Counted from the first letter of the stretch, positions 38,845 to 47,425 are shown. The stretch: DNA of 64,000 nucleotides from Vibrio sp. Isolate32 (GCF_022397955.1 NZ_JAKEUQ010000017.1:1-64000); one strand, 5' to 3'. The notes: generated by a model not told the origin, from the sequence alone. Made by a program: numbers and translations.

Positions 38845-38880
38845 AAAGCCCAGCTTGATACCCTCAAGCTGGGCTTTTCT
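38845..38880 (+). terminator. Rho-independent terminator after DUF3581 gene
   Basis: AAAGCCCAGCTTGA and TCAAGCTGGGCTTT pair around TACCC, followed by TCT. It probably serves both converging genes. Confidence 0.9.
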
Positions 38881-38919
38881 ATTGCGACTTTGCTTAACCC
38901 CAAAACACCCTGCTATGTT

Positions 38920-39381
38920 TCAAATCCAACGTCTAACCTTTTGTTTGTAATCAACATATTCCGCACCGAACAATCGCTCTAGAGCTCGTTCTTCTGGCTT
39001 AATTTGGAACTGAGTCATGTACATTACAAATACAAAACTGAGTAAAACACTTAACAGGTTTTGGAAGAAGTAACCAAAGCTAAACAGTAGGATGAATAGC
39101 CCTAGATACATTGGGTTTCGCGTGTAGCCAAAGATCCCACTGTCCACGACAGCTGAAGCGGTTTCGACCTTAATAGGGTTAACGGTGGTATTCTGTTTTC
39201 GAAATTCCCATATGCCTGATATTCCAATAACACCACTCAATACAATCCCGATACCGAGTACAATCATTCCATAAGGCAGTGCCAATGCTCCTAGGGTCAA
39301 CCGCTGCGCGCAGAAGTACGAGGCTATAAATACAATAATGAACAGTGCAACGGGTGGTACTTTTAATTCAAGAAATCTCAT
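38920..39381 (-). CDS. Isoprenylcysteine carboxyl methyltransferase (ICMT)-family membrane protein
   Basis: A 153-residue protein with four membrane segments (about 8-28, 34-56, 90-110, 110-128) and the ICMT/PEMT-family region YTRNPMYLGLFILLFSFG followed by KPEERALERLFGAEYVDYKQ. Bacterial members methylate unknown small acceptors using S-adenosylmethionine. AAGGA precedes the ATG at 39381; an upstream ATG would add 8 residues. It lies 67 bases after the ydiJ stop, across a terminator, on the same strand. Confidence 0.88.
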   Translation of the reverse strand: MRFLELKVPPVALFIIVFIASYFCAQRLTLGALALPYGMIVLGIGIVLSGVIGISGIWEFRKQNTTVNPIKVETASAVVDSGIFGYTRNPMYLGLFILLFSFGYFFQNLLSVLLSFVFVMYMTQFQIKPEERALERLFGAEYVDYKQKVRRWI

Positions 39382-39414
39382 AGCTTTCCTTATTAACAAT
39401 TCCATTGTTAGTTT

Positions 39415-39441
39415 AGAAAAAAGCCCAGCAATTACTGGGCT
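39415..39441 (-). terminator. Rho-independent terminator of ydiJ
   Basis: On the minus strand AGCCCAGTAATTGCTGGGCT is followed by a T-run (A-run at 39415-39421 on the plus strand). It lies 7 bases after the ydiJ stop codon and before the methyltransferase gene. Confidence 0.85.
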
Positions 39442-39448
39442 AAATAGT

Positions 39449-42400
39449 TTAAAGAATTTGTGCTAGTGCCTGTAATGGGTGGGCGAGCTTCTCACCTTCA
39501 AAACGCTTCACTTGGCTACGGCAAGAATACCCTGTTGCTAAACAGCGCTCTTTTGGTAAGTCTTGAATCCTTGGCTTCCAACTTAAACCGTAGATGTCTT
39601 TAGACATTTGTAACTTATCGATTTCATGTCCGAACGTCCCCGCCATACCACAACAGCCAACAGGTACGCTAGTAAGTGCTGATCCAAAGTGTTGGAAGAT
39701 AGCACCCCACTCTTTTTCTGCGTTTGGCATCTTAGTTTTTTCTGTACAGTGAGAGAATAAATACCACATCTCTTCACTCACGGATCGCGCTTCATAGTCA
39801 CCGAGCGATGGTAATAACCATTCATGAACAGTGAGCACATCAAAGTCACCACGCTTATCCTCTAAAATCTCGACATATTCATCGCGATAGCAAAGCACCA
39901 AAGCCGGATCCACACCCACTAGTGGGATACCAATATCAGCCACCATCGACAAGAAATCAGAAGTGGATTTCGCCTCGCGTGCAAAACGACTTAAGAAGCC
40001 CTTGATGTGCAAAGCTTTACCATTTGGTTTAAACGGCAGTAACACAGGTGTTTTGCCAAGCTTTTGAGCCAGAGTGACGAAATCTTCAACCACCTCTGCA
40101 TCATAGAAGCTGGTAAACGGGTCTTGGACGATCAAAACATGCTGCTTCTTCTCTTCAGAGGATAGCCCTTCTAGATATTGAATATCGAAAAGTTGCAGCT
40201 CTTTGCTTGCCAGACGATTCTTAAGCGTAGGTACCGACATCAGTGGCGCATCGACATAACCGACCGTTTTCGCGGTTGCAGATTGGACCCACTTTTGACC
40301 CAATGCAGCGTTGACAACTTTCGGCACTTTCGCCATTAGTGGCAGCATGGTTTCAATGTTAGCCACCAAGTAATCTTTGGCAGGGCGTTGATAGCGTGAG
40401 TAATAGATGTTTAAGAATCGTGAGCGGAAACTTGGTACATCAACTTTGATAGGACATTGGCTCGCACACGCTTTACATGCAAGACAACCGTTCATCGCTT
40501 CATGTACTTCGTGCGAGAAGTCGTACTCGTGGCGTTTGTTCATCGTATTACGAACGCGCTCAACCATAGTTTTGACCGGAGTATCGTCTTTTAGCGCTTC
40601 TTGCTCTAAATCGAGAATATCCACGCCTTGCTCAGTTAGCTGACGCAACCACTCTCTGACTAAACCAGCACGACCTTTTGGTGAATGGCGACGGTCAGCA
40701 GTGACTTTCATAGAAGGACACATTGGTGAGCTCGTGTCGTAGTTAAAGCACAAGCCGTTACCGTTACACTCCATCGCTTGCTTAAAGCTGTCGCGCACTT
40801 GAACATCTATCTGGCGATCATAAAAGCCACGTTTAGTGTCGGTCACTTTCACCAACTCAGCGTCACTTTCTAAAGGCGTACAGATCTTGCCTGGATTCAT
40901 CTTGTTATGCGGGTCGAATGCTGCTTTCACACGCCTTAATTCGGTAAACAGTTCTTCACCGAAGAAATCAGGACCGTACTCAGAACGGAAGCCTTTACCA
41001 TGCTCGCCCCACATTAAGCCGCCGTATTTCGCCACCAGCTTAACCACTTCATCAGAGACTTCGTGCATCAAAGCTTCTTGCATTGGGTCGCACAGATCAA
41101 GTGCTGGACGAACGTGTAGAACACCTGCGTCAACGTGACCGAACATGCCGTAATTCAGCTCTTTCGAATCAAGCAGCACTCGAAATTCAGCGATGAAGTC
41201 AGCCAGGTTTTCAGGTGGTACACAAGTATCTTCAGCAAAGGCAACTGGCTTAGCACGACCTTTCGCCGCACCTAATAAGCCTACTGCTTTTTTACGCATG
41301 TTGTAGATTCGACCAATACTCGCCAAATCACTGCACACTTGGAAGCCAATCACACCCGCTTCTTCGCTTTCAACCATGGTTTCAAGTTTTGCGGTCAGCG
41401 CTTGAACTTGCTGTTCCACTTCCGCTTCATCTTGGCCCGCAAACTCAACCATGTTGATGCCAAGCATCTCTTTGTTAGGAACATCTGTCAGTAGGTCACT
41501 CACGGTGTGCCAAACAATATCTTGTTTCGCTAAGTTCAATACTCGTGAATCGACCGTCTCTACAGAGAGAGCCTTCGCTTCAACCATGAACGGTGCGTTA
41601 CGCAGCGCAGAGTCAAACGTGTTGTATTTCACGTTAACCAAAGTGCGCGCTTTCGGAATTGGGGTTAGATTTAGCTTTGCTTCTGTAATGAATGCTAAAG
41701 AGCCTTCTGCGCCACATAACACGCGAGTAAGGTCAAAACTGTCATCGTCATCATTGATAGCATTCTTGAGATCGTAGCCCGTCAAAAAGCGGTTCAATGG
41801 TGGGAATTTATTGAGGATTTGAGCACGTTTTTCACGACACACCGCTTCGGTTACCGCAAGCGCATGATGCGCAAACTCGCCCTCTTCCGGTAAGCCATGT
41901 GATAAATCAGACTCTAAGCACGAACCATCGGCGAATACCGCTTGCAGCGACAACACGTGATCAGACGTTTTACCGTACTTCAATGACCCTTGGCCTGATG
42001 CATCAGTATTGATCATGCCACCCAGTGTTGCTCGGTTACTGGTCGAAAGATCTGGAGAGAAAAAGTAACCGTAAGGGCGAACCGCATCGTTCAATTGGTC
42101 TTTAACGATGCCCGACTGAACTCGTACCCAGCCTTCCTTCTCATTAATTTCCAGAACCTGATTCATGTAGCGTGATAAATCAACCACAACCCCTTTAGTT
42201 AAGGATTGTCCATTGGTTCCGGTACCGCCACCACGAGGAGAAAAAGTTACGCGCTCGTAAGCAGATTTAGAACCCACTTTACCGATGAGCACAACGTCGT
42301 GTGTTGTTTTGGGAAGAATAACAGCCTGGGGCAGTTGCTGATAGACACTGTTATCAGTCGAGACCGCCAAACGGTTAGAATATTGAGATTCAATGTCGCC

Positions 42401-42484
42401 AGTAAAGCCCGCTGTTTTTAGTTCATCTAAAAAGCGTACAACAACTGGATCGACATCAGCATTGAGTTGAAGTCTTGGTAACAT
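39449..42484 (-). CDS. ydiJ: FAD-binding and 4Fe-4S oxidoreductase, YdiJ-type (D-2-hydroxyglutarate dehydrogenase family)
   Basis: The 1011-residue product fuses an N-terminal FAD_binding_4 and FAD-oxidase C-terminal domain (about 40-520; TFSPRGGGTGTNGQSLTKG, FGHVDAGVLHVRP, MWGEHGKGFRSEYG) to a C-terminal iron-sulfur half with CLACKACASQCPIKVD (about 665) and CCG motifs (CCGMAGTFGHE). E. coli YdiJ (1018 residues) oxidises D-2-hydroxyglutarate, so this is the likely substrate; D-lactate is the alternative because related Dld-II enzymes share the architecture. Divergent from the DUF3334 gene. Confidence 0.92.
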   Translation of the reverse strand: MLPRLQLNADVDPVVVRFLDELKTAGFTGDIESQYSNRLAVSTDNSVYQQLPQAVILPKTTHDVVLIGKVGSKSAYERVTFSPRGGGTGTNGQSLTKGVVVDLSRYMNQVLEINEKEGWVRVQSGIVKDQLNDAVRPYGYFFSPDLSTSNRATLGGMINTDASGQGSLKYGKTSDHVLSLQAVFADGSCLESDLSHGLPEEGEFAHHALAVTEAVCREKRAQILNKFPPLNRFLTGYDLKNAINDDDDSFDLTRVLCGAEGSLAFITEAKLNLTPIPKARTLVNVKYNTFDSALRNAPFMVEAKALSVETVDSRVLNLAKQDIVWHTVSDLLTDVPNKEMLGINMVEFAGQDEAEVEQQVQALTAKLETMVESEEAGVIGFQVCSDLASIGRIYNMRKKAVGLLGAAKGRAKPVAFAEDTCVPPENLADFIAEFRVLLDSKELNYGMFGHVDAGVLHVRPALDLCDPMQEALMHEVSDEVVKLVAKYGGLMWGEHGKGFRSEYGPDFFGEELFTELRRVKAAFDPHNKMNPGKICTPLESDAELVKVTDTKRGFYDRQIDVQVRDSFKQAMECNGNGLCFNYDTSSPMCPSMKVTADRRHSPKGRAGLVREWLRQLTEQGVDILDLEQEALKDDTPVKTMVERVRNTMNKRHEYDFSHEVHEAMNGCLACKACASQCPIKVDVPSFRSRFLNIYYSRYQRPAKDYLVANIETMLPLMAKVPKVVNAALGQKWVQSATAKTVGYVDAPLMSVPTLKNRLASKELQLFDIQYLEGLSSEEKKQHVLIVQDPFTSFYDAEVVEDFVTLAQKLGKTPVLLPFKPNGKALHIKGFLSRFAREAKSTSDFLSMVADIGIPLVGVDPALVLCYRDEYVEILEDKRGDFDVLTVHEWLLPSLGDYEARSVSEEMWYLFSHCTEKTKMPNAEKEWGAIFQHFGSALTSVPVGCCGMAGTFGHEIDKLQMSKDIYGLSWKPRIQDLPKERCLATGYSCRSQVKRFEGEKLAHPLQALAQIL

Positions 42485-42706
42485 TTGCTTCCTGCTCCTA
42501 CTACGCTGATCCTATCAGCATTAGGTTATCTGAGATTTTTAATAATTTTCTTTGAATTTCGTCACTTTACTACTATTAAGATCATATAAAAAGGTGATCA
42601 AATCAGAATCTCAGTGCAAGAATGGAGAAATAGTCACTTTCGTCTTAATTCAGTAACAATATATTGAGTAACATTTTGTTTAAGACATCTCCACGAGCAC
42701 ATCACA

Positions 42707-43390
42707 ATGAAAAAAAATAAAACAGTCACCACAGAAGACATTCTTCTTAAGCTTTGCCAATCAGTTTCAAGCGTACTTACTTCAGCGACGGCTTCTCAGG
42801 TGTCCTATTCAGCTATGGTGCAGAAGATCAACAAGACAAGCCTAAAGCCAGATTTTGGTTGTTTTGTTCTTTTTGACGGCGGCTTTTCTGGCCTTGTTGT
42901 CATTAATTTTACGTCGAAAGCCGCATTAGAGATCTACACCAATTACATGCGCAATATGGGTATGCCTGAAAATGAATTAGCTGTGCTGCATACATCTGAT
43001 GAAGTGGGTGACGTATTAGGTGAACTAATGAACCAGCTAGTTGGTGATTTCACGAATAAGATCCGCAAAGAACTGCAAACCAACATCACACAAAACCAAC
43101 CGAAGATGCTGGCACTGAACAAGCAAGTAAACCTATCTGTTGATACTAACCTTGATCGCCCGCAGGCTCGTCGTGTGACCTTCTCAACTGAAAACAACAA
43201 TATCTTCTACCTTGAGTTGGCTATGGATAAAACAGAGTTTATCCAACTAGAAGAGTTTGAGATTGCAGAAGACGAGTGCCCGGATAGCATTCTTGAAGCA
43301 ACTCAGAAAAAGATGCAGGAAGGCAATAAACCAGCACAAAGCTCAGGCAACGATTCAGCAGCAGATCTGCTTGATGAACTGGGTATCTAG
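42707..43390 (+). CDS. DUF3334 family protein (CheX-like)
   Basis: A 227-residue cytoplasmic protein matching DUF3334 in pattern, with a CheX/FliY-like core (VLHTSDEVGDVLGELMNQLVGDF at about 93-115, split as HTSDEVGDVLGELMNQ). CheX-like proteins dephosphorylate CheY~P; whether the catalytic residues ED...N are kept is suggested by ELMNQ but not shown. Divergent from ydiJ across 222 bases, ended by a terminator at 43418. Confidence 0.82.
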   Translation: MKKNKTVTTEDILLKLCQSVSSVLTSATASQVSYSAMVQKINKTSLKPDFGCFVLFDGGFSGLVVINFTSKAALEIYTNYMRNMGMPENELAVLHTSDEVGDVLGELMNQLVGDFTNKIRKELQTNITQNQPKMLALNKQVNLSVDTNLDRPQARRVTFSTENNNIFYLELAMDKTEFIQLEEFEIAEDECPDSILEATQKKMQEGNKPAQSSGNDSAADLLDELGI

Positions 43391-43417
43391 TTTGCGAATC
43401 TAAAAAATCGTGTCACG

Positions 43418-43448
43418 AACGCCATCTATCTTCTTGATGGCGTTTTTG
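43418..43448 (+). terminator. Rho-independent terminator after DUF3334 gene
   Basis: AACGCCATC and GATGGCGTT pair around TATCTTCTT, followed by TTTTGTTT. It sits 28 bases after the stop. Confidence 0.9.
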
Positions 43449-43587
43449 TTTATGTTCCAAAGTCCGTTTTGCTTAATTAAATGTTACGAACCCAAGTCGC
43501 CCACTGAGTGAGTTTTACTTTCTGTTACCCGCCAAAACATGTAAAATGTCGGACTTTTAAAAATTTGCGGTAATGATTAAGTAGTCG

Positions 43588-44277
43588 ATGGATAAGAAAA
43601 AAGCCCTAAAGAAAATAGCTAAGTGTCTTGAGCTTGGTAATTCTGCTAACGTCAACGAAGCTGCCAATGCAATCAAAATGGCGCATAACTTGATGCTGAA
43701 ATATGGTCTGGAGAAAGACGATATTGAATTTATCAAGATGGGCAAGACTCAATCCACGCACCTGTTACCCGCAAATATCAGCTCAACACTGCTTCGTGTC
43801 ATTCGTGGTATTAATACTAAGTTCGGCGTAGAAGCTGTACTGCTCAACCACAAAGGCCTTAAACGCGTAGAATTCATTGGTGAAGCCGATCGTGCCATCT
43901 TTGCAGCCTTTGCTTTCGATATCATCTACCGTGAACTCAATGAGCATACAGGCCAATTCCGTAACAGCTTTGCGGGGTCTGGTACGGGTACATTAGAAGT
44001 AACCCGTCGCGTAAATTCATTTGTATCAGGTTGGGTTGAAGGCGCACTTGAGAAGCTACCGACGATCACACCAGACGACGAATCGAACAACAAAATCAAT
44101 AACTACATCGATAAAGAGTTCAAAAATATCGACCGCGAAACCTTCAAACAACAACTTAAAGAGGCGATGAAAAACCTCACTGCTGATTACGAGGTTGGTT
44201 TGAAGAAAGGTCGTAAATTGTCTGTTAATCGACCAGTTGCCGGTGCACAGGCACCTAAAAAGATATCTAAATCATAG
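43588..44277 (+). CDS. DUF2786 domain protein
   Basis: The DUF2786 region is N-terminal (MDKKKALKKIAKCLELGNSA and KMAHNLMLKYGL, about 1-50), followed by a longer region with AIFAAFAFDIIYRELNEHTG and a Lys-rich tail. 229 residues. The domain is common in phage and bacterial proteins and its function is unknown. The start ATG has only a weak ribosome site. It is followed by a 9-bp tandem repeat and the lipoprotein gene. Confidence 0.8.
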   Translation: MDKKKALKKIAKCLELGNSANVNEAANAIKMAHNLMLKYGLEKDDIEFIKMGKTQSTHLLPANISSTLLRVIRGINTKFGVEAVLLNHKGLKRVEFIGEADRAIFAAFAFDIIYRELNEHTGQFRNSFAGSGTGTLEVTRRVNSFVSGWVEGALEKLPTITPDDESNNKINNYIDKEFKNIDRETFKQQLKEAMKNLTADYEVGLKKGRKLSVNRPVAGAQAPKKISKS

Positions 44278-44320
44278 AGCTTCTTTACATTGCTTCAGCG
44301 TATTGATAAAAACCATCAAT

Positions 44321-44346
44321 AGGACCTATAGGACCTATAGGACTAT
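44321..44346. repeat. 9-bp tandem repeat (AGGACCTAT)
   Basis: Two full copies and a third imperfect one (AGGACTAT) lie directly upstream of the lipoprotein gene. It could change spacing to the promoter of the OmpA-type gene. Confidence 0.7.
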
Positions 44347-44402
44347 ATGTTTGTCATTCGTAATCCATACGTTTAACAGAAGTACATGATAGAGAAAATA
44401 CG

Positions 44403-45066
44403 TTGAAAAATCATACTAGCCCTAGCGCTTACTGTCGCACTTACGGGTTGTCAGGCAACTCAACGCCAAAACGCGACAACTGGCGAATCTGAGACTAACT
44501 CTGCAACTCAAGGCGCTCTAATTGGTGCTCTCGCTGGTGCCGTTGCTGGTGCTGCAACTGGTGACAACTCAAAAGACCGTGGTAAACGTGCTCTTATTGG
44601 AGCAGCAGGTGGTGCCGCTGTTGGTGGTGGTATTGGTTACTACTTTGACCGCCAAGAAGCAGCCCTTCGCGAAGAGCTAATGGATTCAGGCGTTCAAGTT
44701 GAACGTGTCGGTGAGAACCAACTTCTACTTCGTCTAGAAAACGGCATTGGTTTTGACTCTGGTTCTTACGCGCTTGAATCAAGCATTCACAACACGCTTC
44801 GTGGTGTTGCTCGTATCCTAGTTGAATACCCAGACACTAGCCTAGTGATCGAAGGTCACACTGACAGCACAGGCAGTGAGTCGACTAACCAAATCCTTTC
44901 TGAGCGCCGTGCTGAATCTGTTCGTGCATTCCTAATCTCTAATGTTGCAGCAGGCCGTGCCATTGCTCGTGGTAACGGTGAGCGTTACCCACTATGTGAC
45001 AACAACACATCTCAAGGCCGTGCTTGTAACCGCCGCGTAGAGATTCAAATCGTGCCACTTAAGTAG
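44403..45066 (+). pseudogene. OmpA-family lipoprotein (YiaD-like) with start frameshift
   Basis: The body is clear: glycine-zipper region (LIGALAGAVAGAATGD, IGAAGGAAVGGGIGYYFD), then an OmpA-like peptidoglycan-binding domain (LENGIGFDSGSYALE, SLVIEGHTDSTG, NQILSERRAESV, RGNGERYP). The N-terminus TTGAAAAATCATACTAGC encodes a lipobox (LALALTVALTGC, Cys codon at 44449) only if one A is removed (or two added) in the five-A tract 44406-44410; as written, TGA at 44404 is in the lipoprotein frame. An ATG at 44386 is in frame but blocked by that TGA. Without an upstream start, translation could begin at ATG 44680. Mutation, recoding or assembly indel are all possible. Confidence 0.75.
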
Positions 45067-45073
45067 CACGATT

Positions 45074-45206
45074 AAAGCCCAGCCTCCTTTATCTATTGAA
45101 ATAACCGCTATATAGTGGCTTGTCTGTCGTATGGCTGATTCAACGCTGTACGACTTTACTATTCACTACATAGCGTCTTGATACTGATATCGGCACTGGG
45201 CTTTTT
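45074..45206 (+). ncRNA. Structured intergenic element, possible small RNA or long terminator
   Basis: Nested inverted repeats: AAAGCCCAG (45074-45082) with CTGGGCTTT (45196-45204), CGCTATATAGTG (45106-45117) with CACTACATAGCG (45164-45175; 11 of 12 pairs), and GTCGTA (45126-45131) with TACGAC (45149-45154). The outermost arm ends in TTTTT as in an intrinsic terminator. The element lies between the lipoprotein and the Sel1/J-domain genes. It may be a terminator with internal fold or a small RNA; identity unknown. Confidence 0.55.
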
Positions 45207-45220
45207 ACGAGATTTTTCTT

Positions 45221-46309
45221 TTGCTTATCCTATCCAATTTTCGATCACCATTGCCCCTGAGAATTCTGCTTCTAGCCCTTGTTTTATTGCTTCCCTACCT
45301 CGCCCACGCGGCAAATAAAAGTGAAGAAAGTAACGCAGCAGATTCATCACCTAAAGATTCAGCATCACAATACCAATTAGCACATGCGTATGAATTAGGG
45401 ATTGGCGTCCCTCAGAACATCGATGATGCATTCTATTGGTATTCACAATCTGCGGAAAACGGCAATGTGAATGCACAGTTTAGATTGGCTGAACTTTACT
45501 TAGCAGGAACGGATGGAAAACCCGACAACAAATTGGCCTTGGAATGGTTTATCAAAGCCGCATTGCAAGGGAACAAGCGAGCGACAGTAGAAATCGCCAA
45601 GCTCTACGAATCTTCATCAGAACGTGAGCTACTCAGCCCGCTAGACGCGGCACAACTTTGGTATGAAGCGGCATTACCAAACAACCCAGACGCAGAAGAT
45701 GGCTACAACCGTGTTCTTGAAGCACAGTTCAATCAGCAACGCGCAAAACAGATCTCTTCAATCGAGCAGCTCAACGAGGGTATCGGTTCTGAAATAGACA
45801 ACAGTCAGGGGTTGCCTCAGCAAATGCAATCTGACCAAGTGCAATCTAACCTCTCCAGTTCTAACCTCTTCAGCTCTAACCTAAGTGGCTCTGACTATAT
45901 GATTGGTGCGGCATTGGTGTTACTCATTGTTATCGTGAGTATCGGCGCGACTCTGGTGCTCTCGCGAAAAAGAGAGATTCTGAAATCGAGTGACTTGGGA
46001 ACACAGAAGCAGGCACTCGAAGCGCAACTGAGCGAAAAGAACCGCACCATTAAGCAGCAAAAGCGTCAATTGCAGACCATGTTCAACGAATTGAAGAAAC
46101 AAAAAGGCGAAAAAAGTTCGAACAATTTACAGCTAGCCTGTGCGCTATTTGGCTACACGCCGAGCTCTATTCCTAATCAGAAAAGTATTAAGGTTAGATA
46201 TAAGCAACTATCAAAAATTTATCACCCTGATGGTCAAGGATGTGATGAAGAAATGAAACGTTTGAACAGCGCGCTAAAAACCATCTTACAAAGTGTTACG
46301 AAATCGTAA
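45221..46309 (+). CDS. Sel1-repeat, membrane-anchored J-domain protein
   Basis: A 362-residue protein: signal/TM helix about 12-32, Sel1-type TPR repeats about 50-155 (QYQLAHAYELGIGVPQNID, AQFRLAELYLAGTDG), Ser/Asn-rich linker, second TM helix about 228-248, coiled coil about 255-300, and a C-terminal J-domain with the HPD triad (KIYHPDGQGCDEEM, about 338-340). The J-domain is on the cytoplasmic side in one topology and would stimulate an Hsp70. It starts from TTG at 45221. This is an unusual combination of repeat and J-domain. Confidence 0.8.
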   Translation: MLILSNFRSPLPLRILLLALVLLLPYLAHAANKSEESNAADSSPKDSASQYQLAHAYELGIGVPQNIDDAFYWYSQSAENGNVNAQFRLAELYLAGTDGKPDNKLALEWFIKAALQGNKRATVEIAKLYESSSERELLSPLDAAQLWYEAALPNNPDAEDGYNRVLEAQFNQQRAKQISSIEQLNEGIGSEIDNSQGLPQQMQSDQVQSNLSSSNLFSSNLSGSDYMIGAALVLLIVIVSIGATLVLSRKREILKSSDLGTQKQALEAQLSEKNRTIKQQKRQLQTMFNELKKQKGEKSSNNLQLACALFGYTPSSIPNQKSIKVRYKQLSKIYHPDGQGCDEEMKRLNSALKTILQSVTKS

Positions 46310-46474
46310 ACAATTACACACCTTTATCTTTCCATCTCACAGAGATATCGATTTTATTGGTGTTGCAATCGATCACCTTCTCAAAAACGAGTAACAAACT
46401 ATTAACTAATAGGTCTCTGTTGTGTCATAATTTGCGCCGAAAATACACCTGACTTAAACAGGTGAGGAGAGAAT

Positions 46475-46663
46475 ATGTTCACAATAGAAGGCGTTTGTGA
46501 TTGGTGCAAAAAGCCAAGCCTAGTAAAAAAGCACGACTACCTAGATGGTAAGTGCCATCATGCATGTAAAGACTGCAATGATATCGCGACCATGGATGTT
46601 CGCCAGTTCAATATTGGTGAGATGGAAATGAGAGCAAAACTCTCCCAAGCAACACTGAGATAA
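46475..46663 (+). CDS. Small zinc-ribbon-like protein, 62 aa
   Basis: Motifs CDWCKKPSLVKKH and CHHACKDC give CxxC-x(20)-CxxxC-xxC-type spacing that suits a Zn site. The ribosome site is strong (GGTGAGGAGAG before ATG). No family name recognised. A terminator follows at 46684. Confidence 0.75.
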   Translation: MFTIEGVCDWCKKPSLVKKHDYLDGKCHHACKDCNDIATMDVRQFNIGEMEMRAKLSQATLR

Positions 46664-46683
46664 GCTACACCGTTGAAATATAA

Positions 46684-46707
46684 GAAAGCGCCTTAGGCGC
46701 TTTTTTT
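46684..46707 (+). terminator. Rho-independent terminator
   Basis: AAAGCGCC and GGCGCTTT pair around TTA, followed by seven T in total. It ends the transcript of the zinc-ribbon gene. Confidence 0.9.
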
Positions 46708-46720
46708 GTGTCCAGCGTTT

Positions 46721-46767
46721 ATCTTCTTATCTTCTTATCTTCTTATCTTCTTATCTTCTTATCTTCT
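46721..46767. repeat. Octanucleotide tandem repeat (ATCTTCTT)x5.9
   Basis: Five perfect copies and one partial copy of ATCTTCTT, in an intergenic region upstream of sulA. Such simple repeats can change length by slippage. Confidence 0.92.
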
Positions 46768-46819
46768 ATACAGGTGTATACAGTGGTTTTTACAGAAAAC
46801 TACTGTATACATCTGTATA
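46767..46819. repeat. 18-bp inverted repeat with 17-base spacer
   Basis: TATACAGGTGTATACAGT (46767-46784) and ACTGTATACATCTGTATA (46802-46819) are inverted copies with one mismatch. They contain the half-site CTGTATAC seen again in the LexA box at 46981. Confidence 0.85.
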
Positions 46820-46955
46820 AAGCTCACATTTTTTTCCATTTCTGAGACAAAATAGCAAAATCATTCAAATTTAATTTATCTAATAATTTCAATATCTTAA
46901 TTACCAAAATCTCATTTCAACATAAGAAATCGTCCAATAATCCCGCAAAAAACGC

Positions 46956-46998
46956 TTGATCTTATAAGCAACTAAAACTACTGTATACACATACAGCA
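46956..46998 (+). promoter_or_regulatory. SOS promoter and LexA box of sulA
   Basis: TTGATC (46956-46961), 17 bases, then TACTGT (46979-46984), with CTGT-N8-ACAG at 46981-46996 overlapping the -10 element. This layout copies the E. coli sulA promoter as I remember it. It predicts LexA repression and induction by DNA damage. Confidence 0.9.
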
Positions 46999-47017
46999 TG
47001 TATATAAGGACAGCAAA

Positions 47018-47425
47018 ATGATTCAAGCACACGTTAAAGCACAACACTCTAGCCCGCTAATTCACGGCGCATTTGCATCAGCTTCTCGCTCAGCTCATCA
47101 TTCATCTGATGAAGCGTTATTTGCAAAAATGGCGTTGCTGTCCAATCAACATCAATGGCTACTATTTACGGCTCAAACACCACGACCATCTGCTAAGCAA
47201 CTGCAGAAACATAACGTATGCTGCGACCGCGTTATTCATATGAAAGCTTCTCACCAAATGACCGAAGCTGAAACAGTAGAGAAAGCGATCCGTTCTAAGA
47301 ATGCGAGTGCGATCGTTGCTAGCGCGTCAATTGATCAATTTAGCCAACAATACTTAAGAACATTAGGTATGCGTTTCCAGTGTGAAGTTTTCTTCATGGA
47401 TGCCAACTCAGAGCGCATTCACTAA
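47018..47425 (+). CDS. sulA: SOS cell division inhibitor SulA
   Basis: A 135-residue protein whose core (LLSNQHQWLLFTAQTPRPSA, VEKAIRSKNASAIVASAS) follows the SulA pattern; E. coli SulA is 169 residues. SulA blocks FtsZ polymerisation during DNA damage and is degraded by Lon. Identity is supported strongly by the LexA box with the same promoter shape. The N-terminus is shorter than in E. coli; the C-terminal tail RIH is probably the Lon signal region (inference). Confidence 0.88.
   Translation: MIQAHVKAQHSSPLIHGAFASASRSAHHSSDEALFAKMALLSNQHQWLLFTAQTPRPSAKQLQKHNVCCDRVIHMKASHQMTEAETVEKAIRSKNASAIVASASIDQFSQQYLRTLGMRFQCEVFFMDANSERIH

Larger units (their letters stand above)
46664..47017. other. 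Intergenic repeat-rich region upstream of sulA
   Basis: This 354-base stretch contains, in order, a terminator, an octanucleotide tandem repeat (46721-46767), an 18-bp inverted repeat pair (46767-46784 and 46802-46819), AT-rich DNA and the SOS promoter of sulA. No coding gene is evident. Confidence 0.7.

Noticed and set aside
46767..46819. LexA boxes in the inverted repeat
   Set aside because: Neither arm has CTGT-N8-ACAG spacing, so they are not standard LexA sites, although they share half-sites.
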